NCBI RefSeq assembly: GCF_963677315.1
Contig: NZ_OY781940.1
Coordinates: 546,001 to 610,000 of the forward strand
Direction: 5' to 3'
DNA: 64,000 nt
Origin: an uncultured Sphaerochaeta sp.
Lineage (GTDB): Bacteria > Spirochaetota > Spirochaetia > Sphaerochaetales > Sphaerochaetaceae
The translations under genes were made by a program, and so were the position numbers. Shown piece after piece: positions 45,494-52,572 of the stretch (position 1 is the first letter of the stretch; every line of letters starts with the position of its first letter). The notes under the pieces were generated by a model. The model did no database searches. It was given only the letters and a program-made list of their open reading frames with translations, and had not been told where the DNA came from.

Positions 45494-46657
45494 TTATCTG
45501 AAGAACTCCTGCAGCACCAGATCGGAGGCACCCTTCTGTGCAAGAAGAGGATCATACGCTGTTGAGAAAATGCGTGGGGGTTCGGTGCTGAAGGCATCTG
45601 GTTCATCAAGCAGGCGAGCAACCTGTTCCCGAATCGCCTCAGCTACAACATCACAACAACCAACAAAGAGGAATGACTTGGGAGCGAAGAGTCTCATCAG
45701 AACCTTGATTGCAACAACAAGATACCCTGCAGCACGTTCGATGGTCCGCCTGGCAACAGGGTCTTCTGCCTGCAATGTTTCATCAAGTCCCTCGAAGAGT
45801 GCAAGACGCAAGTCAAGGGAGTTCGGATCAAGATCCTGTAGGTAAGCCTGCAGGCATCCTCTGGAACCACAGCTACACCTAGGGCCATCCGAATTGATCG
45901 GGATATGGCCTGTCTCGATTGTTTGGTTCCTGCTGTTCACATAGATCTCATCATCATGTACAAATGCCCCATTGACACCGGTCCTGAGCAGGAAGGTGAA
46001 CATACTCCCCTGATGGTCATAGCCTCCATGTCGGTACTCACTCAGTGCAAGGGCACTACAATTGTTGTGAATCATGACTGGAATATCCAGGCGGGATTCC
46101 AGCTCCTCGACCAAGGCAATGTCCTTCATTCCCTCGATCCTTGGATAGTAGCGAACACGCTTCCTCTCGAGATCGACCTGACCGGGAGCGGCAACACCCA
46201 CCCCGATCACCCGTTCTTTCTCAATGTGGAGATCATGCAGCACCCGTTCAATTTCTGTGACGATGAGGTCGGTGACTTCCTGTGCTTGTACATTCCCGGG
46301 GAGGGGATGCATAGCAGAATGGATTCTCTCTCCCTGAAAGTTAAAAACACCGAGGGAGAGGAAAGCAGCCCAGAACTCAAGACCAATGGTGAATCGTGCA
46401 TTCTTCGATACCACATAAAAAACGGGACGCCGGCCTTTTCGGATGGTGGAGTCTTCACTCCCCCCTTCAATAGACTCGATCAAACCATCCTCTTCCAAAG
46501 CTGAAAAAATCCTGAAAATCGTAGGAGCCTTCAATCCAGTTTGCTGCACAACCTCAGACTGACTGGTCCCCTGCCTCCCTGCAGCATGGATCATGGAGAG
46601 TACTATATTCTGGTTATGTACCCGTAAATCAGCCGTTCTGAGTGGATTGCCTTGCAT
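45494..46657 (-). CDS. ROK-family repressor of the sulfoquinovose genes
   Basis: A 387-residue ROK/NagC-XylR type regulator. The winged helix-turn-helix is at residues about 15-75 (TSQSEVVQQTGLKAPTIFRIFSALEEDGLI). The sugar-kinase-like domain follows, with GVGVAAPGQVD, MIHNNCSALALSEY and the zinc motif CSCGSRGCLQAY. It lies between the two divergent sulfoquinovose operons, each with a matching palindrome, so it is the obvious regulator. The inducer is probably sulfoquinovose or a pathway intermediate (inference). Confidence 0.93.
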   Translation of the reverse strand: MQGNPLRTADLRVHNQNIVLSMIHAAGRQGTSQSEVVQQTGLKAPTIFRIFSALEEDGLIESIEGGSEDSTIRKGRRPVFYVVSKNARFTIGLEFWAAFLSLGVFNFQGERIHSAMHPLPGNVQAQEVTDLIVTEIERVLHDLHIEKERVIGVGVAAPGQVDLERKRVRYYPRIEGMKDIALVEELESRLDIPVMIHNNCSALALSEYRHGGYDHQGSMFTFLLRTGVNGAFVHDDEIYVNSRNQTIETGHIPINSDGPRCSCGSRGCLQAYLQDLDPNSLDLRLALFEGLDETLQAEDPVARRTIERAAGYLVVAIKVLMRLFAPKSFLFVGCCDVVAEAIREQVARLLDEPDAFSTEPPRIFSTAYDPLLAQKGASDLVLQEFFR

Positions 46658-46716
46658 ATTCCCTTCCTTTTCGCACAGTCTAATCCCATCCGGAGAAAAA
46701 ATCCACAGGAAGTAGC

Positions 46717-46745
46717 TTTACAAGGTTCTTGGGATGGATTATAGT
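46717..46745 (+). promoter_or_regulatory. Predicted promoter of the sulfoquinovose breakdown operon
   Basis: TTTACA (46717-46722), exactly 17 bases, TATAGT (46740-46745). The -10 overlaps the ROK operator by four bases. Confidence 0.65.
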
Positions 46746-46764
46746 TACTTTCACTAAGTAACTA
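46742..46764. promoter_or_regulatory. ROK operator, copy 2 (breakdown operon)
   Basis: TAGTTACTT, TCACT, AAGTAACTA: a perfect 9-bp inverted repeat with a 5-base centre, overlapping the -10 and covering the predicted start of transcription, a position that fits repression. Confidence 0.82.
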
Positions 46765-46780
46765 ATAGAGAGGTACTCTT

Positions 46781-47602
46781 ATGCTCTCCTCAGACCAATC
46801 CAAACAACTGGCTTCCTTTGCCAAGGAAATTCGGGGACAAACACTATTTACTATCGGCAATCTTGGTGTCGGACATATTGGGGGAGCTCTCTCCATTGTC
46901 GACCTTCTTGCCCTGCTCTACGGTAAGGTTCTGCGAATCGACCCAACCAATCCTCTATGGGAAAGGAGAGACCTGCTGGTGCTCTCCAAAGGACATGCAG
47001 GACCTGCGCTGTATGCTACTCTCGCCCTGAAAGGCTTCTTCCCTGTTGAGGAGTTGAGAACGCTGAATCAGGGAGGCACCAATCTACCCAGTCACTGTGA
47101 CCGGACAAAAACCAAGGGTATCGACATGACAACCGGATCGCTCGGCCAAGGACTCTCTGCCTCCTGTGGCCTTGCCTATGCAATGAAGCTGGATAAGAAG
47201 GAATCCTTTGTGTATGCAATCATCGGGGACGGGGAGAGTCAGGAAGGACAGAACTGGGAGGCCGCAATGTTTGCTTCACACCACCACATTGATCATCTCA
47301 TCGCCTTCACCGATTACAATAAGATGCAGATAGATGGGACAACCGATGAAGTCTTGGGCCTTGGGGATATCGAGGGGAAATGGAACAGCTTTGGCTGGTT
47401 TACCCAACGGGTTGATGGCCACGACCTTTCAGCCATGGACATGGCTATAGAAAAGGCAAAGGAACAGAAAGGAAAACCGTCCATGATTATCCTCGATACA
47501 ATCAAAGGAAAAGGAGCCGCTTTCTGTGAAGGCAAGGTTGCAAACCATAACATGGCTTTTGACTTGAACACTGCAAATGAAGCCATTCAGGCACTCAGAT
47601 AG
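46781..47602 (+). CDS. Split transketolase, N-terminal (TPP-binding) subunit; candidate sulfofructose transketolase
   Basis: A 273-residue subunit with the thiamine-pyrophosphate domain: VGHIGGALSIVDLLALLYG, LSKGHAGPALYATLAL, TGSLGQGLSASCGLAYA and the TPP/Mg motif GDGESQEGQNWEAAMFA ending in DYNKMQIDG. Together with the next gene it forms one transketolase. In this operon it most likely transfers two-carbon units from 6-deoxy-6-sulfofructose and then sulfoerythrulose to glyceraldehyde-3-phosphate, giving xylulose-5-phosphate twice and sulfoacetaldehyde. The substrate is inferred from neighbours; TPP-dependent transketolase is clear. A housekeeping transketolase function cannot be excluded from sequence alone. 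Confidence 0.92.
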   Translation: MLSSDQSKQLASFAKEIRGQTLFTIGNLGVGHIGGALSIVDLLALLYGKVLRIDPTNPLWERRDLLVLSKGHAGPALYATLALKGFFPVEELRTLNQGGTNLPSHCDRTKTKGIDMTTGSLGQGLSASCGLAYAMKLDKKESFVYAIIGDGESQEGQNWEAAMFASHHHIDHLIAFTDYNKMQIDGTTDEVLGLGDIEGKWNSFGWFTQRVDGHDLSAMDMAIEKAKEQKGKPSMIILDTIKGKGAAFCEGKVANHNMAFDLNTANEAIQALR

Positions 47603-47612
47603 GAGAGATATC

Positions 47613-48551
47613 ATGGAAATGAAAGAGATGCGAGGCGTCTATTGCGATACCCTCCTCACCTTGGCCGAGGATGATGAGCGGATCATGGTTCTGGAAGCTG
47701 ACCTGATGAAAGCTTCCGGTACAATGCCTTTCAAGCAGCGGTTCCCTGAACGCGCTGTTGATGTTGGGGTTGCTGAGGCAAACCTCGTGGGAGTGGCAGC
47801 TGGCTTGAGTGCTGCCGGGAAAATCCCGTTTGCAGCAACCTTCGGTTGTTTTGCCAGCCGCCGGGTCTTTGACCAGTTTTTCATCTCTGCTAATTACGCA
47901 AAGCTGAATGTGAAACTGGTGGGAACAGACCCTGGCATCAGTGCAGCCTTCAATGGGGGAACACACATGCCTTTCGAGGATATTGGGCTGATGCGTATGA
48001 TTCCAGACCTTACCATTCTCGAACCCTCCGATCCGGTTAGCTTGAAGGCTTTGGTCAAGCAGTGCGCCGAACACTATGGTTGCACCTATATGCGACTCCA
48101 TCGAAAAGCAGTGCAACCGCTCTATGCAGAGGATGCGGCGTTCACCTTGGGAAAAGGGAAAGTACTGAAAGATGGAACTGATGTCACCATCATTGCCCTG
48201 GGCGCTATCCTGGTTCCCGAAGCAATTAAGGCTTCGGCGATGCTGAAGAAACAAGGTATCAACGCTGCAGTCATCGATATGCATACCGTAAAGCCTTTGG
48301 ATGAGGATCTTGTACTCACCTATGCAAAGAAAACAGGTGCCATTGTTACTGCCGAAAACCACCAAATCGCGGGGGGCCTAGGTGCAGCGGTTGCCAACTT
48401 GCTCAGCACAAGGCTCCCTACCCATATGGCAATGGTAGGCATCCATGACGAGTTCGGCCAGGTAGGAACGCAGGATTGGTTGCAAGCCTACTACAAGCTT
48501 ACTGCAGAAGAAATTGTGAGAAAAGCACTCTCAATAAGGAGAAAATCATGA
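47613..48551 (+). CDS. Split transketolase, C-terminal subunit
   Basis: A 312-residue subunit with the pyrimidine-binding domain (DVGVAEANLVGVAAGLSAAGKIPFAATF in part, with the conserved Glu that activates TPP; FNGGTHMPFEDIGLMRMIPDLTILEPSDP) and the C-terminal transketolase domain (IDMHTVKPLDEDLV, AENHQIAGGLGAAVA). The start at 47613 (MEMKEMRGV) follows AGGAGAG; it begins 10 bases after the first subunit. It overlaps the next gene by 4 bases. Works as a heteromer with the first subunit. Confidence 0.92.
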   Translation: MEMKEMRGVYCDTLLTLAEDDERIMVLEADLMKASGTMPFKQRFPERAVDVGVAEANLVGVAAGLSAAGKIPFAATFGCFASRRVFDQFFISANYAKLNVKLVGTDPGISAAFNGGTHMPFEDIGLMRMIPDLTILEPSDPVSLKALVKQCAEHYGCTYMRLHRKAVQPLYAEDAAFTLGKGKVLKDGTDVTIIALGAILVPEAIKASAMLKKQGINAAVIDMHTVKPLDEDLVLTYAKKTGAIVTAENHQIAGGLGAAVANLLSTRLPTHMAMVGIHDEFGQVGTQDWLQAYYKLTAEEIVRKALSIRRKS

Positions 48552-49018
48552 AAATTGCAATTGCATCAGACCTCTCAGGATTCCCTCTCAAGGCAGAGAT
48601 CACCAAACACCTGCAGGAACAAGGCTATGAAGTACTCGACTTCGGTATCGAATCCGCAGATACACCACAGCCCTATTTCATCCAGGCTCCCAAGGTTGCT
48701 CTAGCCCTCCAGAAGGGTGAGGCGGAGAAAGGCATCCTGATATGCGGGACTGGACAAGGTATGGCTATTGTCGCCAACAAGCATAAGGGAATCTACGCCT
48801 GCGTGGTGGACAGCATCTTCAGCGCAGAGCGAGCAAAGATTGTAAACAACGCCAATGTAATTACGATGGGTGGGTGGATTACCGCCCCCTTCCTCGGTGT
48901 GCAAATTGTAGATGCTTGGCTGGCCATGTCCTTTACCCAGAAAATGGAGTTCAAGAAGGACTTCCTCAGTAATGCTTTCTCCCAGGTACAGGCCATTGAA
49001 GAGGAGCATTTCAAATGA
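48548..49018 (+). CDS. RpiB/LacAB-family sugar isomerase; candidate sulfoerythrose isomerase
   Basis: A 156-residue RpiB/LacAB-fold isomerase. The catalytic cysteine is C66 in ILICGTGQGMAIVANK. Canonical RpiB residues differ: the N-terminal SDHAG motif is SDLSG here, and the usual REHNDAN is KIVNNAN, so the histidine used for ring opening and some phosphate-side contacts are lost. That fits an open-chain, non-phosphorylated substrate such as 4-deoxy-4-sulfoerythrose, converted to sulfoerythrulose for the second transketolase step. AAGGAG precedes the ATG; overlaps of 4 bases link it to both neighbours. Function is inferred. Confidence 0.88.
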   Translation: MKIAIASDLSGFPLKAEITKHLQEQGYEVLDFGIESADTPQPYFIQAPKVALALQKGEAEKGILICGTGQGMAIVANKHKGIYACVVDSIFSAERAKIVNNANVITMGGWITAPFLGVQIVDAWLAMSFTQKMEFKKDFLSNAFSQVQAIEEEHFK

Positions 49019-50184
49019 TCAGCAGACTGCTAAGCCCGGTTCATATCTTGAGTGTTTCTTCCTTGCAAGGTACTGAACTTGAAAGAATCCTGCGTTATAC
49101 AGCAAACCTTCCCGGCCCATTGCATGTCAGCATCGTCACTGACGACGCTCCCATAGAAGGGAAACAGGTCTTGATCGATGAGCTCACCGCCCTCACCCCT
49201 GTTGAGGTATTCAGCCAGGTACAACCCAATCCGAGAACCGAAGACATTGAGGCAATGTTTCATGACAAGCGGTTCATGAATACCGATATTATCCTTGGAA
49301 TCGGAGGAGGCAGTGTCCTGGACTCAGCAAAAGCCTTGGCGATGCTGATGACCAACAAGGGTTCCCTTGAATCGTACTTGCAGGGAGAACTCATCACCAA
49401 CCGCTCCCTACCCTTGGTCTTGATCCCTACCACTGCAGGAACCGGCTCTGAGGTCACAAAAGTTGGGGTGTACAGTGATGGTACAGGGAGAAAGCATACC
49501 TTGGGTTCTCCTCACATGAGTGCACATACAGCAATCCTTATCGCTTCCTTGCTCGATACGGTTCCTCCTGGGCTTTGCGCAGCAACGGGTCTGGATGCCC
49601 TCGACCACGCACTGGAGTCCATCTGGAACAAGAACAGCACGGCAATCACCAGGGAGTGTGCGAGGGAAGCCGCATACAAGGTTCTTCAGACACTTCCCCA
49701 GCTCTATGACGCAACCATACAGAATCAAGAGAGAAGATCCTTGCAACAGGAGATGCTGAAAGCTTCCAATGAGGCGGGAATCGCCTTCAACCTCACGGGA
49801 ACGGCTGCAGGACATGCAATATCCTTCATCCTCTCAGAGAATTGGCATATCCCCCATGGGCTGTCCTGTGCGTTTACCCTGCTTGAGGTATTCGATTGGG
49901 CTGCAAGGAATGATCAGAACCGAGAGGAGCTTGCAAAGCTGGGAAAGATGGTGCATCCCGAGCAAGTGGGAAGAGATGCATTGGTCTCTGCACTACGTGA
50001 TGACATTGACTCCTTGCTCTCCCACCTTAAGATTCCCCGCAGTTTTCGCGATCTCTCCCTGGATATCGACAGGGATACAATCTGTAGGGAGTTTTCTCGT
50101 GTAGAGACCGACCCAAAGCTGCACAACCAGGTTCCACCACTCTCAATGGAGGATCTTTACTCACTTCTGGAGGCAAAAAGGTGA
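49015..50184 (+). CDS. Iron-containing alcohol dehydrogenase; candidate sulfoacetaldehyde reductase
   Basis: A 389-residue group III (Fe-type) alcohol dehydrogenase. The NAD site is ILGIGGGSVLDSAKALA, followed by LIPTTAGTGSEVT, and the metal ligands sit in GLDALDHALESIW (Asp and His), TAAGHAISF and WHIPHGLSC. In this operon it should reduce sulfoacetaldehyde to isethionate with NADH, recycling redox equivalents in a fermenting cell. It is translationally coupled on both sides (ATGA, GTGA). Other short aldehydes are possible substrates. Confidence 0.92.
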   Translation: MISRLLSPVHILSVSSLQGTELERILRYTANLPGPLHVSIVTDDAPIEGKQVLIDELTALTPVEVFSQVQPNPRTEDIEAMFHDKRFMNTDIILGIGGGSVLDSAKALAMLMTNKGSLESYLQGELITNRSLPLVLIPTTAGTGSEVTKVGVYSDGTGRKHTLGSPHMSAHTAILIASLLDTVPPGLCAATGLDALDHALESIWNKNSTAITRECAREAAYKVLQTLPQLYDATIQNQERRSLQQEMLKASNEAGIAFNLTGTAAGHAISFILSENWHIPHGLSCAFTLLEVFDWAARNDQNREELAKLGKMVHPEQVGRDALVSALRDDIDSLLSHLKIPRSFRDLSLDIDRDTICREFSRVETDPKLHNQVPPLSMEDLYSLLEAKR

Positions 50185-50924
50185 CCACCTTGGTCCTTAG
50201 TGGACTGGTGGTCTTTGTGACCCATGCCCTTGAAGCAGTAACTGGATTTGGATGCTCAGTGCTGGCAATGCCTTTTGTCAGTGCATTGCTGGGAGTCAAG
50301 ACAGCGGTAAAAGTCATTACCATTCTGGCTTGGCTGTTGGCATTGTATATTGTGATTCGGAATTTTTTCAAGATCGACTGGAGGCAATATTCCATCATCA
50401 CTGGCTTGATGCTCCTTGGTTTGCCGGTGGGCATGTACTTGTTCCGCTCACAGCAGAGCGGTAGCCTGAATCTGATACTTGCCCTCTTCATCATTGTGGT
50501 CTCAGTCAGCCAACTCTATCGTCAGGCAAGAAGGACAGGTGACAGTGCTCCTCCTACAGGGTATAAAGTACTCCCCTATTACCTGTTTCTCTTCCTCGGT
50601 GGTATCGTGCATGGGGTGTTCTCCTCTGGTGGTCCACTTGTGGTACTGTATGCAACCAGAGCCCTGCCTGACAAAGGAAAGTTCAGGGCAACACTTTGTC
50701 TGCTCTGGACCACACTGAATACCATTATCATAGCTGGATATCTCGTCGAGGGATCACTGACGCTTCCGGTGGTAAAAACCACAGCAATGCTTGTGCCGTT
50801 TGTGGTGGCAGGGATCATTGCAGGGGAGCATATCCATGACAAGGTTGATGCACGTCATTTTTCCCTGATTGTCTTTTCCATGTTGCTGGCTACTGGTATA
50901 GTGATGGTACTATTTGCGAGGTAA
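50181..50924 (+). CDS. TauE/SafE-family exporter; candidate isethionate exporter
   Basis: A 247-residue membrane protein with about seven to eight hydrophobic segments of the TauE/SafE (DUF81) family. The opening LSGLVVFVTHALEAVTGFGCSVLAMPFVSALLG and the repeat-like FLGGIVHGVFSSGGPLVVLYATRAL are hallmarks. The family exports sulfonates, sulfite or sulfoacetate in known cases, so export of isethionate is the logical role here. It starts with GTG and overlaps the dehydrogenase stop by 4 bases. Confidence 0.9.
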   Translation: MTTLVLSGLVVFVTHALEAVTGFGCSVLAMPFVSALLGVKTAVKVITILAWLLALYIVIRNFFKIDWRQYSIITGLMLLGLPVGMYLFRSQQSGSLNLILALFIIVVSVSQLYRQARRTGDSAPPTGYKVLPYYLFLFLGGIVHGVFSSGGPLVVLYATRALPDKGKFRATLCLLWTTLNTIIIAGYLVEGSLTLPVVKTTAMLVPFVVAGIIAGEHIHDKVDARHFSLIVFSMLLATGIVMVLFAR

Positions 50925-50928
50925 TGCT

Positions 50929-51636
50929 ATGAAAACATCCCGGTTTCACGTTCCGTTGGACCTTGTGAGAAACAATCCAAACGAGAAAATTCACTCAATA
51001 GAGTCCTCCCGCTTCAAGAAGTATGGTCGGATTCTTCATGATTTCGATTCATCCTACTTGGTTGCTCTTGCAGACCGTGTGACGACCATTCCTGAGCAAG
51101 ACATTACATATGAGACATTTCTGCCAGTATTGGAAGAGCCCGCTCTCATGGAGGAAATAAAACTCTATTATGGTGAACAGGACATCCAGATCGGGTACTG
51201 CAATGGGAAGAACCAGAGTATCAACGGTATGGAGTACCATAAGAGTCCGGAATTGTTCATTGCAGTAACCGATTGCCTGCAGTTCCTGACGGAATTCTCG
51301 GAATTGGAAAATTTCGACTCAGTTGACACTCGTTCATCTGAACTATTCTTTTTCCCTAAAGGGTCAGCGGTCATCGTTGAAGCCAATGTACTGCATCTTG
51401 CTCCCTGCGGAGCGTCGAAAGAAGGATTCAAGTCAATCATTGTCCTCCCTAGGGGCACCAATGAGCCACTATCGAAGAGCATGGCTGAGAAAGTCTCCAA
51501 GAGCAGTGACCCGGAATCGAAGTTGTTACTGAAGAATAATAAATGGATTCTAGCCCATCCAGAGAGGACCAATCTGGTCAAGCAAGGTGTCCATGCAGGA
51601 CTGCGGGGACATAACCGGAGCATAACGCCTGTGTGA
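50929..51636 (+). CDS. DUF4867-family protein, cupin-like, sulfosugar operon
   Basis: A 235-residue cytoplasmic protein that I place in DUF4867. Characteristic stretches are LYYGEQDIQIGYCNGKNQSINGMEYHKSPELFIAVTD (in part; Gly, Tyr, Glu-Tyr-His), FFFPKGSAVIVEANVLHLAPC and IIVLPRGTNEPL, with a C-terminal KNNKWILAHPERTNLVKQG. The His and Glu arrangement (EYH, then LHLAPC) looks like a metal-binding cupin. It could be a mutarotase or a cupin-type isomerase for the sulfosugar; the reaction is not established. The start at 50929 (MKTSRFHV) follows GAGG; a TTG 15 bases upstream is less likely. Last gene of the operon, before a bidirectional terminator. Confidence 0.8.
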   Translation: MKTSRFHVPLDLVRNNPNEKIHSIESSRFKKYGRILHDFDSSYLVALADRVTTIPEQDITYETFLPVLEEPALMEEIKLYYGEQDIQIGYCNGKNQSINGMEYHKSPELFIAVTDCLQFLTEFSELENFDSVDTRSSELFFFPKGSAVIVEANVLHLAPCGASKEGFKSIIVLPRGTNEPLSKSMAEKVSKSSDPESKLLLKNNKWILAHPERTNLVKQGVHAGLRGHNRSITPV

Positions 51637-51644
51637 ACAATGAA

Positions 51645-51666
51645 GACCGGCCTCCTGAAGCCGGTC
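51645..51666 (+). terminator. First terminator hairpin of the breakdown operon
   Basis: GACCGGC pairs with GCCGGTC around an 8-base loop, 8 bases past the stop codon. T-poor, and may work with the stronger hairpin that follows. Confidence 0.5.
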
Positions 51667-51686
51667 TCCTGTATCGATTGTTTGAA

Positions 51687-51713
51687 AAGAAGGCCGCAAA
51701 CGCGGCCTTCTTC
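51687..51713. terminator. Bidirectional terminator between the breakdown operon and the ATPase gene
   Basis: A perfect 11-bp stem (51687-51697 with 51702-51712) around AAAC. It sits between two convergent genes and has TTCTT and TTTTC on its two sides. Confidence 0.8.
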
Positions 51714-51719
51714 TGAACA

Positions 51720-52427
51720 CTACTTGGAAATGAGCATGGTCTTGGGATCGAGACTTACACCCATAGGCTTCTCGTATATCCCGTCATGGGCCTTCACGGC
51801 CGTCATTACCACTTTGTCTCGTTCCTCATTGTATATGAGTCCAATGAGGACATCAATCAAATCGATATATTTGTGCATGGTGTTTGGGACACCATATTTG
51901 TCATACATAACATCAGAGCGAACAGGAGATACACTGAACCATACCTCCAGATTCATATTCTGTGCAAACTGCTTGATCTTGCGAACATCATCCTCAGTTG
52001 CCACGGTTAGCTTGTATCCGTCAAAGAGAATGGCGTCTGCCTTGAAACTCCCATGATTGATCAAGGTCTCCAAACTGGAAAGCACCTTATCAATGGTGAC
52101 ATTCTCCTGGCTGAAATTCATGACCACACGGTTACTGAGAATATTGTTGTACACGGTCGCTGCATCATCAAGAGTACGGCCATCAGAGACTTCCCTGAAG
52201 ACCTCCTTATACCAGTTGATGACATGTTCTACGTTTCCAGAGAACGAGACATGAATGACATGCTCCCCTCTCAGTAGTTTATCAGTAGCAAGATGGACCA
52301 GGCAGGCTGTCTTGCCAACACCATGACGGGAAACAAGGACCCCGAGGTTCCCACGACCAAGTCCACCGTCCAAAGACTGCTCAAATACGCGAAGAGGACT
52401 CAGTTCGTTTAACTCTTGAATTACCAT
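51720..52427 (-). CDS. RecA-fold P-loop ATPase of unknown function
   Basis: A 235-residue protein with a KaiC/RecA-type layout: Walker A LVSRHGVGKTACLVHLA (about residue 34), VIHVSFSGNVEHVINWYKEVF as the following strand-helix, and Walker B-like ADAILFDGYKL. The C-terminus has a second strand set (EVWFSVSPV). It probably binds ATP and acts as a regulatory or assembly ATPase; partner and role are unknown. The start at 52427 (MVIQELNEL) follows GGAGGTGAG. It is a single gene downstream of fusA on the same strand. Confidence 0.75.
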   Translation of the reverse strand: MVIQELNELSPLRVFEQSLDGGLGRGNLGVLVSRHGVGKTACLVHLATDKLLRGEHVIHVSFSGNVEHVINWYKEVFREVSDGRTLDDAATVYNNILSNRVVMNFSQENVTIDKVLSSLETLINHGSFKADAILFDGYKLTVATEDDVRKIKQFAQNMNLEVWFSVSPVRSDVMYDKYGVPNTMHKYIDLIDVLIGLIYNEERDKVVMTAVKAHDGIYEKPMGVSLDPKTMLISK

Positions 52428-52511
52428 AGCGCTCACCTCCAAGTAATTATTAGGTTCATCCCTAGTATACTATGGAAAATCACAAAATGGTACTTTTTTA
52501 CAGAAAAGGGC

Positions 52512-52534
52512 AAAAAGAGACCCCCCAGGAGGGT
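52512..52534 (-). terminator. Terminator of fusA
   Basis: On the minus strand ACCCTC pairs with GGGGGT (one T-G pair) around a 3-base loop, followed by CTCTTTTT. Confidence 0.6.
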
Positions 52535-52572
52535 TTATCCTCTTGGAGGGCTTTGGATTGCAGAAAGAAATA

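Noticed and set aside
47595..48365. Open frame opposite the transketolase C-terminal gene
   Set aside because: Shadow of a well-conserved enzyme gene.
46781..48551. Housekeeping pentose-phosphate transketolase
   Set aside because: Its operon has a TauE/SafE exporter, iron ADH and RpiB-like protein under the same ROK operator as a sulfoquinovosidase. A dual role is still possible but less economical.
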